From an uncultured bacterium (GTDB taxonomy: Bacteria; Planctomycetota; DG-23; SLPQ01), in assembly GCA_937863625.1 (NCBI GenBank), contig CALMGO010000437.1, positions 1 to 6,766 on the forward strand: a stretch of DNA of 6,766 nucleotides, given 5' to 3'. This document shows, piece after piece, positions 1 to 5,159 of the stretch (its first letter is position 1; each line of letters starts with the position of its first letter). Both the position numbers and the translations under genes were made by a program. The notes under the pieces are model-generated. The model searched no databases and was not told where the DNA came from. It was given only the letters and a program-made list of their open reading frames with translations.

Positions 1-367
1 AGTTGACGATGACCGAAAGGCCGCGCCTGCGCTTGAGAAATGGAGCCATCTCGAAACAGGTCGTGCCCGAATCGAGAAAGATGGTGTCCCCGTCCGTTAC
101 GGTCCCGGCCGCCAGTCGGCCGATGACCTTCTTCGCCTCAACATTTCTCATCGCCTTGGACCGGAACGAAAAATCCGCACTGCGGATAAGCTCCGCCCCT
201 CCGTACACAACCTCAATAGGGTGCCCCGATGCAAGAAAACCCAGGTCCCTGCGGATGGTCGCAGACGAAACCGAAAACATCTCGGCGAGGCTGTCCACAG
301 CCACGTGCCCCTTTTCATAAATGCTGTTCAGTATGCGCTCTCTGCGCTGGCGGATTGGGAGGCCCAT
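1..367 (-). CDS. DeoR-family transcriptional regulator, N-terminal part (cut by window edge)
   Basis: This is the first 122 codons of a DeoR-type repressor; the gene runs off the left edge (the full family length is about 250 residues). I read it by translating the complement from the ATG at 367-365. Residues 5-60 form the DeoR winged helix-turn-helix, with recognition helix VSSATIRRDL at 33-42 and the family's Gly-Gly-Ala after the wing (56-58). From about residue 72 the sugar-phosphate-binding (DeoRC) domain begins, with the phosphate-loop signature DSGTTCFEMA at 99-108. Members of this family usually repress a neighbouring sugar operon and are released by a phosphorylated sugar intermediate. 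An in-frame TAA lies just upstream (389-387), and an AAGGA sits about 10 bases before the ATG, which supports this start. A GTG at 376-374 lies too close to that AAGGA to be preferred. The gene diverges from the E2-led operon, so it is the likely local regulator and may also control itself. The ligand is unknown. Confidence 0.93.
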   Translation of the reverse strand, partial: MGLPIRQRRERILNSIYEKGHVAVDSLAEMFSVSSATIRRDLGFLASGHPIEVVYGGAELIRSADFSFRSKAMRNVEAKKVIGRLAAGTVTDGDTIFLDSGTTCFEMAPFLKRRRGLSVIVN

Positions 368-457
368 TCTGTCCACATCCTTGAATTAGAGGAAGAACGC
401 ACAATACATTCATAACAACGACACAGAGAGACAGCAAAACGCCATAAATATGCAATA

Positions 458-485
458 AGTGTACATTCCTTCTTGACGAGTTCAA
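458..485 (-). promoter_or_regulatory. Candidate sigma70-like promoter for the deoR-type gene
   Basis: On the minus strand, TTGAAC (485-480) is followed after 16 bases by TACACT (463-458). Each matches the consensus hexamer at four of six positions. It would give a leader of roughly 80 bases before the regulator's ATG. Both boxes fall on or beside the inverted repeat at 463-494, so a protein bound there would block it. This rests on pattern matching only; other AT-rich hexamers in 440-460 could serve instead. Confidence 0.4.
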
Positions 486-494
486 GAGGAATGT
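463..494. promoter_or_regulatory. Inverted repeat, candidate operator in the divergent promoter region
   Basis: The left arm ACATTCCTTCTTGA (463-476) and right arm TCAAGAGGAATGT (482-494) are inverted complements over 13 base pairs. There is one unpaired T on the left and a five-base centre, CGAGT. The repeat lies between two divergent genes and overlaps candidate promoters in both directions, the position expected for the operator of the adjacent DeoR-type repressor. As RNA it could also fold into a hairpin, but it is not followed by a T-run and, if the predicted plus-strand promoter is right, it lies upstream of that start site. The operator reading is therefore preferred. Confidence 0.6.
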
Positions 495-501
495 GTATTT
501 T
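473..501 (+). promoter_or_regulatory. Candidate sigma70-like promoter for the E2-led operon
   Basis: TTGACG (473-478, five of six to the -35 consensus) is followed, after a 17-base spacer, by TATTTT (496-501, four of six to the -10 consensus). Transcription would begin near 507-510, about 50 bases before the ATG at 558. The -35 box lies inside the inverted repeat, so repressor binding would occlude it. A direct repeat, ATGTGT at 491-496 and 502-507, one helical turn apart, brackets the -10 box. The hexamer match and spacing are good, but the site is unproven. Confidence 0.55.
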
Positions 502-541
502 ATGTGTGAAAGGCGTAGAGTGCGCTTTTTGGGAGTTGAGG

Positions 542-552
542 CCCTGCAGGGT
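542..552 (+). promoter_or_regulatory. Ribosome-binding site of the E2 gene, inside a 10-base palindrome
   Basis: The best Shine-Dalgarno for the ATG at 558 is AGGGT (548-552), five bases upstream. It forms the right half of the perfect palindrome CCCTGCAGGG (542-551). TGCGC (521-525) could also pair with GCGCA (553-557) around it. The site is modest, and local pairing might limit access. A second purine run, GGGAG at 531-535, is too far upstream to be the main site. Confidence 0.4.
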
Positions 553-557
553 GCGCA

Positions 558-1739
558 ATGCATACTATAACCATGCCGCAAAGCGGACAGACGATGGAAG
601 AGGGGACGATAATCGCCTGGCTGAAGGACGAAGGGGAGACCGTCGCGAAAGGCGAGGTCATCGCCGAGATTGAGACGGACAAGGCGGTTTTTGAATTCGA
701 ATCACCTGAGGACGGGACGGTTTTGAGACTTTTGCAGCCGGAGGGGGCGGTTGTGCCGGTGCACATGCCGATTGCGCTTGTCGGGGACGCCGGGGAGGAC
801 GTGGAGGCGTACCTGGCGAGCATGGAAGCGGCGCCTGCAGAAGCGGCGTCGACCTCACGTGAAGAGGTCAAGGAGCAGACAGCATCCGAGGAGGCGACTT
901 CTTCAGTTGGCCAGGCACGCGATGTTGTTGTTTCACCTGCGGCGCGAAAAGCGGCTCGCGAACTGGGCGTGGACCTGGCGCGCATTTCAAAGGGCAGCGG
1001 CCCCGGCGGGCGCATTACGTATGATGACGTCGTTAAGGAAAGCGAGAAAAGCGCCAAGGCGCCGGTCGCCCGAGATGCGCAGACTGTGCGACGTCCGATG
1101 ACAAAGATGAGAAAAGCGATCGCAGCGAACCTGACGTTGTCGAAACAGACCGTACCGCACTTTTACGCCAGGCTCACGGTGGACGCGGAGCCGATGCAAA
1201 CGTTTCAGAAGGCTAAAAAGGGCGAGTTCGCGTGCAGTATAAACGACGTTATCATCCTTGCATGTGCGCGCGCGATGAAGGAGTTTCCCGGGTTCAGGAG
1301 CCGCATTGAAGGCGTCGATATCGTGGAGACGCCGTCGGCTAATATCGGTATCGCCGTAGCGACCGACGATGGACTTCTCGTGCCGGTCATCGAGGGTGCA
1401 GACGCGATGAACCTGACGCAACTGGCGGCAAAGGTCAGAAGCATCGTTTCCGCGGCGCGCGCGGGGAAGCTCGAAGGCGTCGGCAAAGGCACGTTTACCG
1501 TTACCAATCTCGGCATGTTCGGCGTGGAGGAATTCGCTGCGATTATCAACCCTCCTGAGTCTGCGATACTCGCAATCGGCGCCGTGCGCGAGGCGGCGGT
1601 TGTAAGCGATGGCGCGCTCAAGGCGGGTCATGTGATGACGATGACGCTCAGCTCGGACCACCGCGTCATAGACGGTGTCGTGGCGGCGAAATTTCTCGCG
1701 CGCCTGAAGGTACTTCTGGAGCACCCGGAAACTATCTGA
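558..1739 (+). CDS. Lipoyl-dependent 2-oxoacid dehydrogenase E2 acyltransferase
   Basis: This 393-residue protein is the E2 core of a pyruvate/acetoin/branched-chain-type dehydrogenase complex; it moves an acyl group from lipoamide to CoA in the cytoplasm. Residues 1-76 form one lipoyl domain, with the lipoylation lysine K42 in the motif ETDKA. Residues 86-122 are an Ala/Glu/Ser-rich flexible linker. Residues 124-160 are the small peripheral-subunit-binding domain, which would dock E1 or E3. Residues 176-393 are the trimer-forming catalytic domain, with H368 and D372 in the signature DHRVIDG. Length and domain order are normal for a bacterial single-lipoyl E2, and every key residue is present. 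The start at 558 gives the usual few residues before the conserved MPQSG. An acetoin or pyruvate E2 is most likely, but specificity cannot be read from sequence. It is the first gene after the divergent promoter, with no E1 or E3 gene in view. A 38-base gap separates it from the next gene, so one transcript is expected. Confidence 0.93.
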   Translation: MHTITMPQSGQTMEEGTIIAWLKDEGETVAKGEVIAEIETDKAVFEFESPEDGTVLRLLQPEGAVVPVHMPIALVGDAGEDVEAYLASMEAAPAEAASTSREEVKEQTASEEATSSVGQARDVVVSPAARKAARELGVDLARISKGSGPGGRITYDDVVKESEKSAKAPVARDAQTVRRPMTKMRKAIAANLTLSKQTVPHFYARLTVDAEPMQTFQKAKKGEFACSINDVIILACARAMKEFPGFRSRIEGVDIVETPSANIGIAVATDDGLLVPVIEGADAMNLTQLAAKVRSIVSAARAGKLEGVGKGTFTVTNLGMFGVEEFAAIINPPESAILAIGAVREAAVVSDGALKAGHVMTMTLSSDHRVIDGVVAAKFLARLKVLLEHPETI

Positions 1740-1777
1740 ACTTCGCGAATGCTTCGCTTGCACTTTTCGAGGGCACG

Positions 1778-3073
1778 GTGTCTCTATCAATTCATGAAGT
1801 CTTCGAACTCCTTCGCGGCCTCATGCCGACCGCCGGATTGGACGCCGCGTCAAAAGAGGCGCCGCCGCGCGCGTTTCCCTTCAAGACGAATACCCACATA
1901 CACCTCCCTCCGAATTTCTCGGCGTTTCATGACGTTAGCGAGGCCGTCGAGCAGGCCGCCGCGGAAGGCATCAACGTCCTTGGCGCAGGTAACTACTACG
2001 ACTTCGACGTCTACGGCGAATTCGGCGCGGCATGCCTCTCCAAAGGGATATTGCCCCTCTTCGGCCTCGAAGTTATAACGCTTGACGCCGATCTCGAGCG
2101 CGCCGGAGTCAAGATAAACGACCCCGGCAACCCCGGCAAGATGTATATATGCGGGAAAGGGATAACGCGCCTCGACCCCCTGCTCCCCGATGCAAGTCAG
2201 ACTATCGACAAGATAAGACAAAACGACTCCGACAGAATGCGGAGGATGATCGGACTTCTCTCCGACATCTTCACCGCTGCGGGCGTAGCGACGCCGCTTG
2301 ACGAAGAGGAGATTGTGGACCGTGTCGTGGGTCGCACCGGCGCTGCCCCCGGCACGGTGACTCTCCAGGAGCGGCACGTGGCCATGGCGTTTCAGGAGGC
2401 GCTCTTCGCCTGCGCCGATGGTGCTTCGCGCACGGCGGCGCTCAAAGACCTGCTCGGCGCAGAGCCGTCCGATTCGTCCGATGCGGTCAAGGTGCAAAAC
2501 GATATCAGGACGCATCTCATGAAGTCGGGACGCCCCGCATTTGTCGCTGAGAAGTTCGTCACGTTCGAGGAGGCATTCCGGCTTATACTCCAACTCGGTG
2601 GCATCCCGTGTTACCCGGTGCTTCTTGACGGAGCGAAACCGGTGTGCCCCTTTGAAGACCCGGTTGATAAACTCATTGCCAACGTCAAATCACGAGGCAT
2701 TCATTGCGTCGAGTTCATCCCGCTGAGAAACGACGTGGCTGCGCTCGAACGATATGTCGTCGCCGCGCGAAAGGCGGGGCTTGTAGTGACAGCCGGGACG
2801 GAGCATAATACGCTCGACATGCCGCCCCTGACGCCGCTTTGCCGCGGAGGACAGGCTATTCCTGCTGCAGTGGAAGACATTCTGCGGGAGGGGGCGTGCA
2901 TAATCGCGGCGCATGAGGTGTTGACGCTTTCGGGAAGAGCGGGCTTTGTAGATGAGAACGGCAGCGTGTACGGCGGCGGCCAGGAACTGATAGGCCGGAT
3001 GGCTCGAATCGGCGCGGCGGTGGTCGGACGTGCAGCCCGCGCAGGGGAACCGCCGGTGCAAGGGGAAATATGA
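1778..3073 (+). CDS. Divergent PHP-domain (polymerase/histidinol phosphatase-like) protein
   Basis: This 431-residue protein is recognisable as a PHP-type TIM-barrel metallohydrolase, a superfamily of phosphoesterases that includes histidinol phosphatase and TrpH/YciV. The opening metal motif HIH (H40, H42) sits in TNTHIHLPP. GLEV (96-99) supplies the conserved Glu (E98), and ERHVAMAF with H200 resembles the RPH-type helix of TrpH relatives. VEFIP (311-315) fits the late barrel strand, and GTEHN (340-344) stands where SDxH is usual. Several usual ligands look substituted: NYYDF (72-76) in place of the Asp-His pair, and PCYP (277-280) in place of an Ala-His-Pro. The start is GTG at 1778, with GAGG (1769-1772) five bases ahead; the frame stays open upstream but offers no ATG. 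It lies 38 bases after E2, and its stop overlaps the next start, so it belongs to the operon. Substrate unknown; a sugar-phosphate or nucleotide phosphatase is a guess. Confidence 0.75.
   Translation: MSLSIHEVFELLRGLMPTAGLDAASKEAPPRAFPFKTNTHIHLPPNFSAFHDVSEAVEQAAAEGINVLGAGNYYDFDVYGEFGAACLSKGILPLFGLEVITLDADLERAGVKINDPGNPGKMYICGKGITRLDPLLPDASQTIDKIRQNDSDRMRRMIGLLSDIFTAAGVATPLDEEEIVDRVVGRTGAAPGTVTLQERHVAMAFQEALFACADGASRTAALKDLLGAEPSDSSDAVKVQNDIRTHLMKSGRPAFVAEKFVTFEEAFRLILQLGGIPCYPVLLDGAKPVCPFEDPVDKLIANVKSRGIHCVEFIPLRNDVAALERYVVAARKAGLVVTAGTEHNTLDMPPLTPLCRGGQAIPAAVEDILREGACIIAAHEVLTLSGRAGFVDENGSVYGGGQELIGRMARIGAAVVGRAARAGEPPVQGEI
3060..3073 (+). promoter_or_regulatory. Overlapping stop/start ATGA with Shine-Dalgarno
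   Basis: The ATG of the aldolase/dehydrogenase (3070-3072) overlaps the PHP gene's TGA (3071-3073). AAGGGG (3060-3065), within the end of the PHP gene, lies four bases before the ATG and serves as ribosome-binding site. This arrangement normally couples translation of the two genes and points to matched amounts of both proteins. Confidence 0.85.
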
Positions 3074-5121
3074 ACAAGAAAACGAATACTTCCGGATATG
3101 ACCCGAACGCTTCGCCGATGGGGAAACTCATCTGGCTTTCGCGGCATTTCGGCACAAATCCTGAGTTCATACTCGCCGGAGGTGGGAACACTTCGGCGAA
3201 AATCGAGGGGCGGCTCCACGTAAAGGCAAGCGGCCATTCGCTCGCGACAATCGAAGCGGGCGGCTTCGTCGCAATGAATCGGGAGAAGCTCACTTCACTG
3301 CTTTCCACGAGCTTGAGCGACGACCCCGTGTGCCGCGAGGAGGAGTTCAAAGCCGCGATACTCGATGCGCGCTTAGAGGGAGAAAAGGGGATGCGCCCGT
3401 CGGTTGAGTGCGTTCTTCACAACGTGCTGTCGCCGACGTTCGTGGTGCACACGCATTCGACGTGGGCGAATATGATTGCCTGCTCGACTAACGGCGAGAG
3501 AGTCACGAAGGAACTCTTCGGTGACGAGGTGCTATGGGTGCCCTACGTGGACCCCGGATACATTTTGGCGCGTAAGCTTGCGGTGGCGCTTGAAGCGCAT
3601 GCGAAGCGGACGAAGAAAGCGCAGCCTGCGGCGGTGTTATTGGAGAACCACGGGCTCATCATTGCCGACGATGACCCCGAAGAGATTATCCGGCGGACAC
3701 AGTGGTTCGTTGACAAAGTGCGCGAGCGGCTTGGTGACATCAGGACGGGTGAGCCGTTCGGTGCCCTTGAAGCCATTGACGAACAACGTTCGCGTAAGTT
3801 CATTGGGGTTATCGCACCGGCTCTTCGCGCCCTGTTGGCCGAGGGTCCGACCCTCAAGGTTGTGACGTTTGATAGTTCCGATCATGCCATGAATCTGGCG
3901 GCAGGAGCCCATGGCGCGGCCATGGCGGCGGGAGGCGCGCTTGCGCCCGACCAGATAGTCTACTGCAAGACATTTCCAATGTGGTTTGAAACGGTCGGAG
4001 ACGAACCGGTCGACGCGATTGTCGCGAGACTCCGGATGGCCGTTGACGCGCACAAGGCAGCCGCGGGATTCATCCCCGGTGTGGTCATTGTAAAGGGGCT
4101 TGGACTGTTCGTGGCAGGCGATGATTTCGCAGGGGCGGAAACCGCTCGGGCCGTGTACGTTGACGCCATAAAGGTCATGGCCGGAGCGCGGCGGCTCGGT
4201 GGCGCGAAGTTTCTCGGCGAACACGACAGGAAGTTCATTGAAAACTGGGAGCTCGAGGTCCACAGGAGGCGTGTCGCCGCCGGCGAGGCTCGCAAGGGGC
4301 GCGTAGCCGGAAAGGTCGCGGTCGTGACGGGAGCGGCTCAAGGATTTGGATATGAAATCGCCCAGGACCTTCTCAAGGAGGGCGCGCACGTTGCGCTCCT
4401 GGACATAAACGCCGACGCAGTCGCGAGGTCGGCCGCGGTTCTTTGCGAGGCGGCAGGTGTTTCTCGCGTTATGACGACGGCCGTCGACGTCTCCAATGGC
4501 GATTCGGTTGCCGACGCCGTCTGTGAAGTCGTTAAGCGGTACGGAGGGTTTGACCTCTTCATATCAAATGCCGGCGTACTTCGGGCGGGCAGTGTGAAGA
4601 CGCAGCCGCAGGCGGAATTTGAGTTTGTGACCGCGGTCAATTACGTAGGCTACTTCGCATGTGTGCAGAATGCGTCGCCCGTGATGGCGGTGCAGCACAT
4701 GGCCAGGCGCGATTATAGAAGCGACATCATCCAGGTAAATTCAAAATCCGGCCTGGCCGGCTCCAACCGCAACAGCGCGTATGCCGGGAGCAAGTTCGGC
4801 GGCATCGGCCTCACTCAGTCGTTTGCGCTCGAACTCGTCGAGGACAATATAAAGGTCAACGCCGTGTGCCCCGGTAATTTCTTTGATGGCCCGCTCTGGT
4901 CGGACCCCGAAAACGGCCTCTTCGCGCAGTATCTGCGAAGCGGCAAGGTGCCCGGCGCCAGGACGATCGAGGACGTCCGGCGCGCTTATGAGGCCAAAGT
5001 GCCGATGGGGCGCGGATGCATGACCGCAGACGTCATGAAGGCGATATATTACGTTATTGAACAGGAGTACGAGACCGGGCAGGCCATTCCCGTCACAGGC
5101 GGCCAGGTAATGCTTGGTTGA
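3070..5121 (+). CDS. Bifunctional class II aldolase / short-chain dehydrogenase
   Basis: This 683-residue protein fuses two enzymes. Residues about 20-240 are a class II (zinc) aldolase/adducin domain: GGGNTSAK (37-44) for phosphate binding, metal histidines H127 and H129 in HTHS, and H194 in ENHGL. Residues 245-405 are the linker module seen in RhaD-type fusions, including KGLGLF (342-347). Residues 413-683 are an NAD(P)-binding short-chain dehydrogenase: TGAAQGFG (420-427), NAG (500-502), and the triad S558, Y571, K575 (YAGSK). Fusions of this length are usually annotated as rhamnulose-1-phosphate aldolase/lactaldehyde dehydrogenase. Here, however, the SDR half recalls sorbitol-6-phosphate dehydrogenase (SrlD/SorD), sharing NSKSG, KFGGIGLTQS and the C-terminal TGQAIPVTGGQVM. 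It should therefore cleave a phosphorylated ketose to DHAP or a related triose plus an aldehyde, and oxidise an aldehyde or polyol phosphate. Which sugar is unknown. Both active sites look intact. It is translationally coupled to the PHP gene before it. Confidence 0.9.
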   Translation: MNKKTNTSGYDPNASPMGKLIWLSRHFGTNPEFILAGGGNTSAKIEGRLHVKASGHSLATIEAGGFVAMNREKLTSLLSTSLSDDPVCREEEFKAAILDARLEGEKGMRPSVECVLHNVLSPTFVVHTHSTWANMIACSTNGERVTKELFGDEVLWVPYVDPGYILARKLAVALEAHAKRTKKAQPAAVLLENHGLIIADDDPEEIIRRTQWFVDKVRERLGDIRTGEPFGALEAIDEQRSRKFIGVIAPALRALLAEGPTLKVVTFDSSDHAMNLAAGAHGAAMAAGGALAPDQIVYCKTFPMWFETVGDEPVDAIVARLRMAVDAHKAAAGFIPGVVIVKGLGLFVAGDDFAGAETARAVYVDAIKVMAGARRLGGAKFLGEHDRKFIENWELEVHRRRVAAGEARKGRVAGKVAVVTGAAQGFGYEIAQDLLKEGAHVALLDINADAVARSAAVLCEAAGVSRVMTTAVDVSNGDSVADAVCEVVKRYGGFDLFISNAGVLRAGSVKTQPQAEFEFVTAVNYVGYFACVQNASPVMAVQHMARRDYRSDIIQVNSKSGLAGSNRNSAYAGSKFGGIGLTQSFALELVEDNIKVNAVCPGNFFDGPLWSDPENGLFAQYLRSGKVPGARTIEDVRRAYEAKVPMGRGCMTADVMKAIYYVIEQEYETGQAIPVTGGQVMLG

Positions 5122-5140
5122 AGGCGGCGGGCGCACCGCA

Positions 5141-5149
5141 GAGGAAGGA
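5141..5149 (+). promoter_or_regulatory. Ribosome-binding site of the SorE-like gene
   Basis: GAGGAAGGA (5141-5149) is a strong purine-rich Shine-Dalgarno; its AAGGA lies 10 bases before the ATG at 5160. It lies in the 38-base gap after the aldolase/dehydrogenase stop. No terminator hairpin or promoter is seen in the gap, so the gene is read as part of the same transcript. Confidence 0.75.
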
Positions 5150-5159
5150 CGGGCCTGAA

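Noticed and set aside
3..415. Plus-strand open frames of 105 and 64 codons at the left end
   Set aside because: They are shadows of the minus-strand DeoR-type gene, which has clear helix-turn-helix and sugar-phosphate-binding signatures.
573..575. Second ATG of the E2 gene (codon 6) as the true start
   Set aside because: Family members carry a few residues before the conserved MP motif, and the AGGG at 548-551 is better spaced for the ATG at 558.
473..673. Plus-strand 66-codon frame starting inside the inverted repeat
   Set aside because: Its start lies in the candidate promoter, it overlaps the E2 start in another frame, and its product is low-complexity Arg/Asp/Gly.
1745..1757. Small stem GCGAA-TGC-TTCGC in the E2-PHP gap as a terminator
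   Set aside because: Five base pairs with a three-base loop and no T-run; too weak for termination, and the neighbours look co-transcribed.
987..1790. Long open frame on the minus strand opposite the E2 gene
   Set aside because: It is antisense to a fully recognisable E2 with intact motifs; the translation is rich in Arg/His and shows no domain. Such mirror frames are expected at this GC content.
1749..2078. Alternative 109-codon plus-strand frame beginning with ATG in the gap after E2
   Set aside because: It is out of frame with the PHP protein, is Arg/Ser-rich, and has no domain; the GTG frame at 1778 carries the conserved HIH and GLEV motifs.
1850..2593. Minus-strand open frame of 247 codons opposite the PHP gene
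   Set aside because: No recognisable motif, no separate promoter or clear ribosome-binding site, and fully covered by the sense gene.
3637..4389. Minus-strand open frame of 250 codons opposite the aldolase/dehydrogenase gene
   Set aside because: Composition is that of a reversed high-GC coding frame, and it lies wholly within an intact two-domain gene.
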